Source of the DNA: Takifugu bimaculatus
Taxonomy: Eukaryota > Chordata > Actinopteri > Tetraodontiformes > Tetraodontidae
NCBI GenBank assembly: GCA_004026145.2
Contig: CP034993.1
Location: 9,412,770-9,476,769 of the forward strand
Direction of reading: 5' to 3'
DNA length: 64,000 nt
In this document: piece after piece, positions 1 through 12,830 of the stretch
Numbering within the stretch: position 1 is the first letter of the stretch
Layout: each line of letters starts with the position of its first letter
Program-made: the position numbers and the translations under genes
The notes under the pieces: generated by a model
Told to the model about the DNA's origin: nothing
Database searches by the model: none
What the model saw: the letters and a program-made list of their open reading frames with translations, nothing else

Positions 1-751
1 CAGATTCAGCTGCCTGAATGCATTTGATAATCTAGAATCACGCAGCACAAGCAGCCCCCCCCACCCCCACCAGGGCCTCAGCAGTGTTTACTCTAGACAG
101 TTCAGACAGCTTTAAGGCTCTTAGAGGCGACTCAATCCTCTCCTACATCTGCCCCTCCTAAATCCCCCAGCCAGCTCCGGCTATCAGATGGTTCCTCTCA
201 GACAGGTGAAATCCACACTCTGATTCCGTCCTCCTCCCACCTGCTGTCGCCCCCATTTCTCACTTTATTGTTAATTATCTGTCTTTTCAGCCTCTCATCC
301 GCATCGTTCACTTTATCAAACAAAATGGAGTAACTGTTTTTTTGTCTTTCATCTCCTTTTCATTATTCTGTCTCCACCAGCGTCTTCTCTCCTTCCCTCT
401 ACTCTGCCCATGCCCCAGTGCCCTCTCTCCATTCCTTTCTTCTCCATCTGTCTTGCTCACTCTTCTGCTCACTATCTCACTGTCCCCATCTCTCTCTTCA
501 CTTCCCTTATTACTTCCATCTCTCTCTCCTTTTTTCCTCTCTCTCTCTCTCTCCCTTCGCTCAACCCTCCCTCCTTCCTTTCCTCCTTCTCATGCAGCCT
601 GCGACTGTAATGTTGGTGAAGAGAACACAGCGTGTCAGCCTGAATCAGACAGATGAGCTGGGTGCAGAGTAAGAAGCTGAGCGCGCACGCACACACACAC
701 ACACACACATAAATAACTTTATCTCTGCCTGAGGGGCTGTACTGAATGGAC

Positions 752-786
<35 letters not shown>

Positions 787-2500
787 AGAGACTATATAAA
801 TTACTCCATGGCAGACATGTGATCCTGATACGGCTCCTTGGGGGGGAAAAAAAGCTAAAAAATGTAGCATTTTTATAAAATACAGTCAGTTTAGTTCAGT
901 GGATCCGTCTCCAACTCCTGGAGCTGCAAAAGCAGCAATTTTAAAGCTCGTTTGCAACCATCTTCCTCCGAATACGAGCCGACGCCGGTCATTTTAACCA
1001 CCATCACATTTATGGGGGAACCATCATTCGCCAACGATCCTCAAGACTCAAATCTCCCAACAGAGACATTCATTTAAACAGAGTTTCATTATTCCAATAT
1101 CTGGAGGAAGGATTCTTTGCTGCGTGGCTGCAGACCCCTGCGGACACGCACGGCCGTGGCGAGACCACCTGATGTGATTTCTGACTGTGACCTGTCCGCC
1201 TCCTGTCTTTTTTATTCTCCGTATTAAAGGGTCTCAGCAACCATCCACCCAGAAGAGCTCTGCCTTGTGTTTGACAGCAGGACAGAGATAAAGGCGGCAG
1301 AATAGCCCAGACATATAATCATATCAAAGAAAGAGACACGGAAACCCAGTGCCACAGATCTGATTGGCAAATCGAGCAAATCTCCAACACTGTCTGCTGC
1401 AGCCACAGCTTGGACTCTCAGGATCGGCAGCATGGAGATCCAGATTTAAGACACCACTGTTCACTCAGTGATGCTGTCCAGGACCCTTTAGTCCTGGTCC
1501 ACATCAGGATCGGTCAAATCAATCCAGCTATAGAAGCTGTAATGTGAGCAGAAAGTCCCGTCTATTAATGAGACATTGTGATCATAAAAATTTGAGTCCA
1601 AGTCGGACCCCCCCCCCCCCCACCCCCCCCCCCCCACACACACACACACACACACACTCATTTAGGTGAATGTTTAAAGTTTGCCTCTGAGAGCAAATAT
1701 ACTTCTATGGCGCTCCGAGCGGAGGAAGGTCACATTAATCAAATCCGAGCGACGTGACGCTGAAAGAGCCAAAAATATATGAGGGCATGGATTGGTGGCA
1801 CCACTGTAGGCGGGTAGAATACAAAGCTCGTATCTTGGAGACAGGTCGAGGTATGAATGATTTAACCTGACTGTGCCAGGTACGAGTCGGTGCTGAACTT
1901 GGGTTGATGAAGGACGTAGGTTGGATAACTATCAAAATGAAAAATGAAATTCAAGGGCTTAAGTGAGAAATGTGCAGAAGTATCAGAAGGTTTGTTGCTC
2001 CAGCGGACGTTTGTGGCCGTTTAGCAGCTTAACACTCCGGACCGCCGCGCCACAACAGGACCTTTCCTCTTCAGGAGAAACATCAGCGCTTTAGGATGAA
2101 TGCAGTTCAGGTTTTCCTTGGAGGTCCAGTCAGATAAAACATTCAAGGACTCCCTCCCTGCTCACGTGCCCGACTGCAGCTTCCTCTGGCGTTTGAAGTT
2201 TCACACACACACAAACCCTGGGCGTTTGCTGTATGGCCGTCTGCTGTGTTCCAGCCCCTCGCTCTGGTATTTAAAGAGCTTTAAAGTGATGAATAGTAAA
2301 AGCAGGAGCAGTGCGGCGTGTTAGCGAGAGCCCCCGCCTGTGGAAACAGGCCTCAGTGTGGATGACAGGCCTAACGAGCTAAATATAGCCTTCTGGGTTA
2401 TCTCCTCTGTGGGCGCAACGCGTCCGTTGTTGCTTCACATTATTTACGTGTCTGTGCATGCAACCGCTCTCTATCTCTCTTTCTTTCACCCCGCACCTCC

Positions 2501-2531
<31 letters not shown>

Positions 2532-3278
2532 ACGCCATCTCTCTCAGCTCTACTCCCTTGTTTCATCCATTCACATTGTTTTCCTGTCCCCAGGTATCTC
2601 TCTTTGCTTATTTCTTCTCATTTATTTTCCTAATTTCTTCTCTTTCCCTCTCTCTCTTTATCTCTTTTCCCAACGTTCCACCCCCTGCCTCGGCAGCTCT
2701 CTGTTTTTATGCCGTCTGACATTCCCTGAGCCTTTCTTCTCTCCAGCTACCACTGTCTCTCGTTCACTCCCCTCCCTAACGCTTTCTCTCCATCCTCCCC
2801 TTCCCTCTCATTTGGAGCGCCCCGCGTGGTCACCTCTGAAGTACAGTAGGTTCCAATACTGTAGTAAAACCCCCAGGACTCCTCATCTGCTATACGCAAC
2901 CTCAAATCTCCTTTCTCGACTTTTTAAAATTCTATTTTGACTTATTTTCTCATAGATTTAACCAGTAAAAAGGTTTTTATAGTGGAAAGTGCGTCTAGAA
3001 TGAACTAAATACATCAAAAACATGAATATATTTTCACTACCTGTAATGAATATGGCCTGACAACACCCCCCCCCCCCCCAGTAGCTTTGCATCTGGTGAG
3101 TGTTCCGTCCCCTCCTGCCACATGAACTGCAGCCGAGAAGCTGCATGTTTGTCTGGGCTGTTAGTTCCACAGAGCGATCCTGTGAGAACCGCAGCTCAAG
3201 CGGGGAGTGCCCGGAATGAAAGAGGTGGGTGGTTGTGAGAAGTGGTGGTTTTTCCTTTCTGTGTGTGTGTGTGTGTGG

Positions 3279-3309
<31 letters not shown>

Positions 3310-4391
3310 TGCGTGTGTTTGAACACGTTTCTTCTCCCCACTTTGAAAAACACCGTGAGGACGTTTTAAAAAAGAAATCCCATGAGTGTGGGAAAACCCC
3401 TCTGGTTCTTTAAAGGTCCTTGAAGGTTGCTGAGGTCAACACATAAAATAAGGCCTCAACAACTTTATGTGGTTTAGGAGGATCTACTGGACATTCAGAT
3501 CGGTCTGAAGTTGTACAAGTTAAATTAAATTCTGCTAAAACATCCTTTTTACGAAGGCGCATCACAGGGGGCCAGAGAAGAAGAGAGTCTGGCTACTTCA
3601 GAACCCCCACCCTCGGTGACGATGTTCTCCAGTAGTGACTGGGAAAAGAGGGAAAGCCGAACTTCCATTACTAACTGGAGTTTGCTGACTTTGTTTCAGG
3701 TTCACTGTTCTTTGTGTTGAGCTCAGCTGTTGTCATGGAAGCAGACGCGGAAGTGTTCAAGGTCAGAACCTGTTTTTTCTCCCGTCTGCACAATTATTCT
3801 GAACTTAACCCCTGTTTTGTTTGGTTTTACGGCCCTGTCGAGCATGTCCGTGCGTGTCTTTATCACAGGATTTTGGTTTCCAGTAGGCATTATTAGATAT
3901 TCTCGGTTGAACAGGCATCTACCATGACCGCAACATTACACATGACGCTTTATATATTGATCACTGAGGGAAAATACATTTCCTAGAAATAACATGGACT
4001 TATGAGGGGGCATGTTGAGGTTTATATACTTGGACAATTCAATAACTCAGAGTTAAAGGTGTAAAAAGGTGATCAGAAACAACAGGTATCCTCAGGAGAG
4101 GCGTTGTTTAAACACCCCACAATAAACATAAATACAGGCTGGATGAATTAATCAGAGATTTCTGTGGCTCCATCTGTTTGCCTGTTGTGTGCACAGCCCT
4201 GATCCTGCCTGCTCCTCCAGCTTTATGGAACGGGAACAGGCTGAGCAGATGCTTCATACGGTATTCTGCTCGCCTCCGTGTTAGTTTTGTTCCACAGATG
4301 AAGGTTTATGATTCGCGTGAGCCTTTAGTCGCACCTAAACGCCGACACTGAGCCGGAAATCCAGCTGTGGTAACGAGCTGACTGGACTCAC
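1..4391 (-). other. tle2 intron 3 (partial), repeat-rich
   Basis: No coding exon was recognised in this 4.4 kb. It should be the 5' part of the intron after tle2 exon 3. It contains CT-rich low complexity (about 340-590), CA arrays at 680-709 and 755-784, a C-tract plus CA array at 1608-1657, a CA array at 2503-2531, a C-tract at 3066-3079 and a GT array at 3261-3319. The short reading frames here are pyrimidine-rich or CA-derived and have no domain signature. Confidence 0.6.
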
Positions 4392-4455
4392 CATGATGTA
4401 GTGCCTCTGCATCTCCGTCTTCTCACTGGCCAGCTTCTCGCACTCCAGCTTCAGG
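4392..4455 (-). CDS. tle2: tle2 coding exon 3
   Basis: These 64 bp follow a GCGCAG acceptor, complete a Ser codon, and encode LKLECEKLASEKTEMQRHYI plus Met, ending in phase 0 at a consensus GTGAGT donor. The length and phase equal aes exon 3 at 41853-41916, as expected for these paralogues. The EKTEM wording (EKSEM in aes) marks it as a full-length TLE rather than aes. Confidence 0.93.
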
Positions 4456-5492
4456 CTGCGCAAGGACGATAAAAGGAGACACACGCAGACGCACGCGGGG
4501 ATTAGTGGGTGTGTTTACATTCACTCAAACACAGCTCATTATAATTTCCACATTTAGACATCGGCAAGATCAAATACGGCGTAAAAACAAACAAAACAAT
4601 CTTCGCACATTAACACTGTTCAGCTGCAAATATCCTGTGAAGTATCACCTCCATAGTAGCAGCTCCAACAGCATTACTCACCACCGCAGTTCACCCTAAA
4701 TATGCCAACACGTGTACGTCAACGCTCACGCCGGTGCGTTTATCCGCTGGGTACCGCGGTTATTAGATATTCAGAGGGTTGATTCAAAGTGACAAAGACA
4801 CAAATTCGCAGTTCCGATCGTGGACGCTTTTAACTGCGCGGATCCTAAAGTCTGCGTTTGTTAGTTGTGCTGTGTCGGCGCATCAGAGCTGGCGGGGGCA
4901 ACAAATCAAAGAGGCTGATTAAGAGAACACAGGTGAGCCTTGTGGCTGAGCAGAATAAACGTGCCTACACACACAGACACACACACACAGGAGCTTCCAT
5001 GAGCACCCAGAAGATCTCTGGCTGTCTCCACCAGGACATCGGGCTGCGCGCCTGCGACCACATCTGTGCCTTAATCGCGTTGTTTCATCGGCATCTCGAG
5101 TATCTCGGCGCACATTTACATCGACGACACTCTCCCACTGAACTGCACGACTCAGAAATCGTTGCAACCAGTCCAGCCAGTAAACAATCATAACATTTCC
5201 AATCTAGTCGACACAGAGCGACACGAGCAGATCATAACCTCCGTGATTATTCTGAAAGAAGACTTAATATTCATAGATTCCAGACAGGCCTTTGTGTACT
5301 GTATAATGCACGTGTCATGTGTGTGGTGCGGTATGGTGCATGCACCTGTGATACTGCGCCTGGAGGAACTGGAATTCCTCCTTTATACGGTCCAGGGTCT
5401 CCAGGACTGTGAACTTGAAAGACTGGCCAGGCTGCAAGGGGACCTGTACGGGACCGAGATAAAAAGAAGAAGAATGATGAAAAACAGATACT

Positions 5493-5563
<71 letters not shown>

Positions 5564-6773
5564 ACACTGCAAATGGAGGAGAAAAAAAAAGCTGAGATGA
5601 AAGTGAGAGGGAAGGTCACTTTCCCTTCCCACACATCATAAAGCTGCGTCCGCTCTCTCTGTTCTCCTCCTCCTCCTCTAATGACTTTCCCTCTCTCCCG
5701 CCACCCCTCCCTCCCTCCTCCACCCCCCCCCCCCACATTAGCATCCCCTCCACTCACCCAGATTGCTAATGTATTCCATCTTACAAAGAGCTGAGAAAGG
5801 AGGAAACGTCAAATGAATAACTTAGAGGGAATCACAGCGCAGCCTCTCACCTGCTAAAAGCTAAAGGAGGACCAGCAGCACAGACCCCCCCTGGGGACAC
5901 CCCCGAACTTCCACCAGCCCTCCATCACCAAAATGCTTTGAATCAACTCAACAAGCCCCACACAGAGTCTGAAGAAGCCTGTTGACTTCCATGTTTTCCC
6001 GCATTCAATCAAATATGGAGTCGAAGTTTATTCCCTAATGGGACAAACGTTGGTTCTTTTTCTCCCTTTTTATCTGAAATATAACCTCCCACCCCCCCCC
6101 CCCCCCCCCCCCACCCCCGCTCTCTCTCTCTCTCTCTCTCTCTCTCGTGGAGTAGATCCCTGCTGGGTGTGTGCAGGCTGCCAGGTGGCTCTGCCGGTTT
6201 TATCAGCTACCTGATCAGGAGTCTTCCGCTGGCCTTGCCGCCATCTCTCATGAGCACCGGTGCAGCTGCCGGAGACACTTTATCTGGCGCTGCCCGCCGC
6301 ACCCAGACGGCTCCACCAATAGCTCAGCAGCATCCAGCTGCATTTACCGGTACCAGTATTCACGCAATGCGTTGGGTCGGTGTGTTGCACGTTTCAGCAG
6401 GTCAGTCAGAATATCAACCAGCGATCTTAGACTGGGAGTCAAACCAAGCTCGGAAAACAAAACCTATATTTGAAATGGTGTCATGGTAACCGTCTGTCTG
6501 TCTGTCTGTCCATCCACACCTGCCCACAGTTCAGGTATCATGGAAGGCTAAAAGATCAGAGGTGTGGCTGGCGGGGCTTCATTAGTCTAGACAAACGCAC
6601 TTCAATTAGATTTCAATTAGTCTGACGGGGAGGTCAGAGACGGGGTGGGCTGGCAATTAATCCATGGAGCCAAGCTGAGCCGGGCTAAACTGAGCTGAGG
6701 CAGGGACGCAGAGACGAACGAGGTGGTTGGATGGGCACTGCAAACACACACACACACGCACACGCACACGCAC

Positions 6774-6805
<32 letters not shown>

Positions 6806-7983
6806 TAGATGCATGGAGGGGGTGTAGCTGGGATGGTGGGTGTCTGCCAACTGATCCCCACTGACCTTGATTCACACCACACACACGCACACATGCACAC
6901 ACACACGCACACACACAGCGGGGGGAGGAGGGGGGGCAGATAGTGATGTCACACAGAGTAAGCATGAAACATGGCGCACACGCGCCCATGAGGGAGGGAT
7001 GGATTGATGAATGGGAGAGAGATAGATCTGACAGATGGGGATGGGATGGCCGGGGAATGGAGGAAGGGACGGTTGGTTCTGAGATCCAGAGAGAGGAATG
7101 AAAGAGTGGGTAGAGATGGATGATGAAAGAGCACCACGGTTGCTGACTGAGAGAGATAGCCTATCATCTGTCTGACACCGAGGGAGAGAGAATATCACGC
7201 TGCTTCTGCTGTGGTCCCTCCACCCTGTGCGCTGTAAATCCAACTGTGGTAATACTGCCCCGACCATCTGCTGCCACGAGCACGCAGACGCACAGACAAA
7301 ACACGGCCGCTGAGCTCCAACGTGAACTCGTATCACAGAGCCCACAGCATCCGATCAGCCCCAAATCACCGATCTGAGAGGGACGACCTTTGGGGTCAAT
7401 GTGGCCTCTCCTGCAGTCAGCAGGGGACAGAATTCATGTCTTCTGTCAGCCACAAAGTCCAAAATGTCCTTTCTTTTCAATTACAGGTGACATTTTTTTC
7501 AGTGGGTTTCACAGAGCATGAAAGCACACACACACACACGCACACACTGATGCACATCAAAGGGCAAATAAAGGCATGACACTACCACCACATTCAGTTA
7601 TGCCTATTGATACTAGAACAGCTCATCTCCTCATCAAAGCCGCCTCGGCAGGACTGAGAACGTGACACATGCGTGTTCACCGGTATTGTATGTTACAATG
7701 AACATTTTTGGATTTTAGCTTCTCTTGTGCAGGAACAGATGGCAGCCCAGACTGTCAGGGGTCCGACAGCACGTTATAACGGGCCAAAACACCGCCTAGT
7801 GCATGTGTGTGTGTGTGTGTGTGCTTGAGTGCGTGCATGCATGAGCAGCGCACATGTATGTGTGTGTGGGCGCATGTGTCTGCAGCCAGTGTTGGGAATC
7901 CTGAGACCCGAAAGCGATCCAGTTAATCTTAGAGGAGTATGGGAGGGGTCACTTATGCACAAACAGCCCCCCCCCCGTGTGTG

Positions 7984-8028
<45 letters not shown>

Positions 8029-10104
8029 TAGTGTGGGACAGCAGTCAATCACAGTTTGGTGGAGCTGGCATAAGCGGGCAGAGAATTAGGAGGGATTATA
8101 TATGGAGGATGGGAGGGGGGGGGGCGAGGGGAGGAGGGGTGAGACCATCCCACTGTATCCTATAAAGTGGGCCATAGCAAGAGATTTATCACGTTTGTGG
8201 CTAAACTGGCTGCTCTAATAATATCGTAACCATCAGTTACCCCAGCCAGTTGCCCCAGCCAGTGCAGCCTCACAGGAGCGACGATGAGCTCAGCTCTGCT
8301 GACCAGTCGTCACCTTGAAACTTCCGAGCGGGGTTGTGGCGATCTCGTTGCCTCGCCCTGCGCAGTGACATTACTCATTTTCACACTTCCCCCCCCCCCC
8401 CCATCCCGTCTGAGTATGAGGTCAGTCTGGTTCTATGTGTCTGTCACATGGAAGTCTTCTGTTGGAGCAGCTGCCTGGCAGCCGGAGCATGAGAGAGGCA
8501 GCAACTGCAGAGCAGATGCAAGTTTGGGAATAATCCGCCATAAAAACATTCCGTCTAATTTGGTCGTCGATGAATGCACGGGAATTTATGCGGCATACCC
8601 TGAGCAGACATGCATATGAATGATTGCATGCAGGCATGCAATTGTTAACCCGACATTTTCTCCAAAAAACTCTCCCTGCTCTCTCCTTCCTCCCTCCCCT
8701 CTCTTCTTTTATTCTTTACTTATCCTCCCCAGAACCTTTGTTCTTCTTTAAGCCCTCGTGTCTCCGAGTCAAGCAGAGACACATTCAGATAGCACATGAA
8801 ATAATCATCGGCTGGTGAAATATTTAGGAAAAAGGCACATGAAAGATGAGGAAACACCGGGCGCGGCGGAGGGGTGTGAGCGCCCCATATGTCTGCATCT
8901 GCATGCGTGCGCGTGTGCACGTGCGCCTGTTCAAACGAGCAGCAGTGCACATCAGTAACAGCTCATTGGTTCGGACCGGAGAAGAGTGACAGGCGAGGCA
9001 GAGTAAAAACGTGAATTATGTATCAGCCGTACGCGGATGACAGCCTCACATTTATCTCTTTATTTCTAACAATCGGGGATAATGCACGGTGAAGACGAGC
9101 CTTCCCACCATTAAGGGAACCTGACAAGTGTCTTTGAACCAGTATACAAGCTGGAAAGGGAATGGATTCACCCACTGACGTATGACCGACTAGCCTACGC
9201 GGCGCCTGCACAACCTTATGCTAGCAGCAGCTAGTTATGCTCTCCTTTACTACCTGATACACACGTCTCTACACTGTCATGTCACCAAATCAAATCATCA
9301 AACTTTACCTGAAACTACAGACTTGCTGACGGCTGAACAATAAAAGGTGCTCATCGCCGTAGCTACCCTTCAGCTTAGCACTCATTTATCAAGCAGCCAG
9401 TAAAACAAAAGTCAGACCTTCGCTTCAGTAGTTAAACCGTCAGCCTGTCAGAGCTTCATATCACCAGCCAGCCAACAAGCCAACAGTGGATTACAAATCA
9501 GCAGATGATTGGCTGCCAAAACAACCTCTGGACTCCAGCCAAGCCGCGCTCTGATCATTGCTTTAATGACGCAGGGAAGAACAGAGAAGTGTAGATTTGA
9601 AGACTGAATCTAGTCTCCGTTTTTTGTTGGTCTGAAATTTGCCGGTTGTGTGTGTGGCCGCTGCGCTGGTTGCACGGTCACGTTGCCGCAGCTGTGTTGT
9701 TGTTACTTGACTTTTTGCCATTTTATGGGATTGCCTTTGAAACGCTGCATGAAATTAAATGTAAACAATCCGAGGACGGAGGGAAGGAGGAGGAAATGTC
9801 ACCGGAGGGAGGCGACAGCAGTCCTCTTCTGTTGTTTATGACACATGGCTTTCATTAGGGAGACGGGGAGAGAGAACGGGCTGTCTGACACACACAAAAA
9901 GGTCCAGTATCCTCAGAAACGTCTCAATCAACGAGAGCAGAATTAAACATGCGCAAATTGTTGGTGGAAACTCAGCTTTATGACACATGAGAAACACTCC
10001 CCTGCCCACATTACAGCTGCACACGTGATTTCTGTGGCCACATTTTTGGCAGTATTTTCCTCATTTGGCCATAAAAATTAAGCGTTGCCCAACTCAGGGC
10101 CCTG

Positions 10105-10189
<85 letters not shown>

Positions 10190-11540
10190 TTTACACATTT
10201 TTAATTTTAAATCTGATCTTTATCCTGCTGTCTAGACACCAGCAGATGCCACGGAAACATGTTAATAAAACAGTTGGATGGTCAACTATCAGCACTTTTT
10301 CACATCCTGCTTGAGTGCAGATTGGAATATTGTTTAATTGTGGTGCTGGCACAAATTATGCATACGCACGCACACACATTAAACACATTGCACCTGCACA
10401 CAAACAAGCACGAAATAGGAAAAAAGAAGCACCAATGTGACCCCAAGACCGACCTTTTCCACCAACTACTCGTGTTTACATCCTTCTCTATAGAAAGAGG
10501 AGCGTCGTAAGAGCACATTTGTGCAAAAAAAACAAGGGGAATATTTATAGAGGACGCAGACGTCCCAGCTGCAAATACACACAGACACGTCAGAAAGCCC
10601 CGCGCAGGATAAACATGCACATAAAACCAAAGAACTATCTCGCACATGTCCACACAAGCACACGCACAGTCTTGATAACACTTGCCACAAAAATCCAGTG
10701 GAACCAATTACGGCTCCGCGAGCCTGGAAAATCAGGCCTGGGTTTTAACCTTTTCCTGCCACAGAGCGAGAAGAACAAAGCCCGAATTCTGCCTTTGATG
10801 AACCAGTAAATAAAATAACAACGCTGGCGCTCTGCGAGGACGTTTCATCAACGTAGACCAGAGAGGAACTATTTATCTGTGACTCGGGGGGGGTAAGCGC
10901 AGGGTCAGGGGGACGCGTCCCGTACTGGGTACCTGACACTGAGGATAACGGCCTTGAGGTCCTTAGGGGGGTAGTGTGGTTTTTTAATGTTTTCACTGGG
11001 ATGGATGGAAGGACGAAGGATGGACAGACTTAGATAGACAGACTTTATGCATTTCTTTCTATCCCAGCCACATCTTCTGAAAGAACACTTTGTCACCCCT
11101 TCTTTCCCTCCTTCTGTTTCCATTTATCTGCCTTTGTTTTCCACTTCTCCTTTTGCTCTGCATCCCTTCCTCCTCTTCCAGAGGCTCTCTTATTAGTATT
11201 CTCTCTGTACGTGTAATTGATTCCTCATGCCTTCCTCTTGTGAAAATGTCATTCATAATTCTGTGTGATAGCAGGCCGGCATGTTGGCTGGCTGACTGAC
11301 TCGCAGGCTGGCTGTGAGGCAAAGTGGCCGCTGACCCATTTGTAGCAGATTCAAAGACACTGACAACCGAATCTGATTACAGACACCAAACTGTGGCTGC
11401 AGTGAGAAGAACGAGTCCGTCGTTCATCCCTCTGCTGAAGTCAACCTGAATTAGAACCTGCCAGGAAATTAGCAGCAACTTTCTCCACTGGTGAAGGAAC
11501 AAACCAAGGAAGGGGCTAGACAGGAAGTGTTTGACTTTTC

Positions 11541-11601
<61 letters not shown>

Positions 11602-11734
11602 GTGTGTGTGTGCGCGCGCGCGCCCAGGTCTTCAGCTAGCAACAAAAGTGATCAAGTGGACAGCTGCCAGTCGTAAACTGTCCATTTTACTCACGTGGAT
11701 GCACTTGTATCTATTCTCACCTCTCACCACAAAG

Positions 11735-11787
<53 letters not shown>

Positions 11788-11923
11788 GAGACCATCCATT
11801 GACACACAAATGCATATGTACACTCATAAACATAAACAGATAAGTGCAAATTCAGTTAAATGCCCCCTACAGAGGTAAATATCAGCAAGATCTCAGAGGC
11901 ACCTGGTTGCAGCTACCAGGAAG

Positions 11924-11964
<41 letters not shown>

Positions 11965-12155
11965 TGTGTGTGTCCGTGTGTGTGTCCGTGTGTGTGTCCT
12001 CGTGTTACAGTACAGTCTGGGAGACAAAAAAGGCAAGGGGACACTGTCAAGGAGACATGGTGGTGTAAAAAAGAGACACTGGACCTGATGGACAGTCATG
12101 GACGGTCGCAAAGACACGGAGAGGTACTTACCGGATGCCTGCCCTGAGGGTACAT
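4392..12155 (-). CDS. tle2: Groucho/TLE co-repressor, TLE2-like (5' part, exons 1-3; continues off the left edge)
   Basis: Full-length Groucho/TLE proteins are nuclear co-repressors that tetramerise through an N-terminal glutamine-rich (Q) domain and bind transcription factors through a C-terminal WD40 propeller. Three coding exons are visible on the minus strand: 12132-12155, 5346-5443 and 4392-4455. Joined, they give about 62 residues: MYPQGRHP, then a VPLQPGQSFKF stretch, the DRIKEEFQFLQAQYHS helix, and KLECEKLASEKTEMQRHYIM. The order, boundaries and phases match the start of the TLE Q domain. The PLQ-GQ-FKF linker and the LECEKLASEKTE wording fit TLE2 better than TLE1, 3 or 4 as I remember them, and the neighbours aes and gna11 agree. 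The next exon, encoding YYEMSYGLNIEMHKQ, was not found in positions 1-4391, so it and everything downstream should lie to the left. The paralogue letter (a or b) cannot be assigned. Confidence 0.88.
4456..5345 (-). other. tle2 intron 2
   Basis: This 890 bp intron lies between two supported exons. Positions about 4690-4870 are richer in CpG than the surroundings, and a short CA run sits at 4968-4989. No further exon was seen. Confidence 0.75.
5346..5443 (-). CDS. tle2: tle2 coding exon 2
   Basis: These 98 bp start in phase 0 after an ACAG acceptor, encode VPLQPGQSFKFTVLETLDRI followed by KEEFQFLQAQYH, and end with AG, the first two bases of a Ser codon completed in exon 3. This is the first helix of the Groucho Q tetramerisation domain. 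The donor is GTGCAT. Two further in-frame AG dinucleotides at the start of the exon could act as alternative acceptors. Confidence 0.92.
5495..5561. repeat. (GT)n microsatellite beside the tle2 exon 2 acceptor
   Basis: An uninterrupted GT array of about 67 bp. On the coding strand it is (CA)n ending about 50 nt upstream of the exon 2 acceptor. Confidence 0.95.
6092..6146. repeat. Poly-C tract followed by (CT)n
   Basis: A run of 21 Cs (6092-6112), a short mixed spacer and then a perfect (TC)n array to about 6146. Confidence 0.9.
6744..6805. repeat. (CA)n with CG interruptions
   Basis: A CA array with several CACG variants. A second shorter array of the same type lies at about 6872-6918. Confidence 0.9.
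7985..8025. repeat. (CA)n microsatellite
   Basis: A perfect CA array of about 41 bp. A GT run lies nearby at about 7804-7823. Confidence 0.95.
10107..10187. repeat. Long perfect (CA)n microsatellite
   Basis: About 81 bp of uninterrupted CA, one of the longest perfect dinucleotide arrays in the window, inside tle2 intron 1. Confidence 0.97.
11543..11623. repeat. (TG)n running into (CG)n
   Basis: About 80 bp of alternating purine and pyrimidine, GT for most of its length and then CG repeats at the right end. Confidence 0.95.
11736..11784. repeat. (CA)n microsatellite
   Basis: A perfect CA array of about 49 bp. Confidence 0.95.
11925..11998. repeat. (GT)n with periodic TCC insertions
   Basis: A GT array whose right half is broken into blocks by TTT and then TCC at about 10-bp spacing. 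Confidence 0.9.
12132..12155 (-). CDS. tle2: tle2 coding exon 1
   Basis: These 24 bp encode MYPQGRHP, the invariant start of TLE2/TLE3 proteins, followed by a consensus GTAAGT donor. The phase is 0. The ATG is at 12153-12155 and is preceded on the coding strand by a G-rich TCCTGGGATC context. Confidence 0.9.
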
Positions 12156-12732
12156 GATCCCAGGAGAGGAGAGGCTGCCAGTCCGTTTGATGGCCAGGTT
12201 AGTCCCCTGGCCCTCCACTCCTCTGCCCTCCACTGGTCACACACACGCACACGCACGCACACACCAGGTCCAGCCTCTGCTCTCCGGCCGGGTTAAACGC
12301 AGCGCTCCTCACTCTCCCAGTCTCTGACCTTCTTTTCTTCCTGGTTCTTCTTCTCTGCGCTCTAATTCCTGATGACACACAAACTCCGTTTATCCGACAA
12401 AGTCATGATATAATGCAGCGCCGGGCTTCAACCTCCTTATCCTCTTGCTCTCTAATTCCCAGGGTAACTCTCAATTTACCCTGCTCTCCCTCGCCGTCCG
12501 TCTTTACCTCAGCCTGCAGTCACTCAGGGTCCACCCGTGCTGACACTTGCATCCAGACAGCCTCCCCTCTCCTCCCGGTGGCGACCCTTCACCCGGCGCC
12601 CGGTGCAGGAACATCCAAACGTAAACAAACGGCCAGACGCTGCTCTTCCTTTGCTTTTGACTCCTCTTCTCTGACACGAGCCTCTCGCCTCTGACTGTTG
12701 CCGCAGAAAAGAAGAAGGATGAGTGGAAGGAG

Positions 12733-12806
<74 letters not shown>

Positions 12807-12830
12807 TGTTTTTAATCTTAATGTGGAAAA
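12156..12830 (-). promoter_or_regulatory. Probable tle2 5' UTR and proximal promoter region
   Basis: This region lies directly upstream of the tle2 start codon. It is moderately CpG-rich at about 12240-12700 and ends in a purine-only (GA)n tract that reads (CT)n on the coding strand. No TATA box was recognised and the transcription start cannot be fixed from sequence, so the boundaries are approximate. The call rests on position and composition. Confidence 0.4.
12730..12803. repeat. (GA)n polypurine tract upstream of tle2
   Basis: A purine-only tract of about 74 bp, mostly perfect GA, ending 575-650 bp upstream of the tle2 ATG. Confidence 0.95.

Larger units (their letters stand above)
5444..12131 (-). 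other. tle2 intron 1
   Basis: This 6.7 kb intron separates the MYPQGRHP exon from the Q-domain exon, a typical arrangement in TLE genes. It is full of simple repeats (listed separately). No other coding exon or RNA gene was recognised. Confidence 0.7.

Noticed and set aside
11491..11878. Cys/Val-rich and His/Thr-rich frames here and at many other sites
   Set aside because: They are translations of GT and CA microsatellites with no independent coding evidence.
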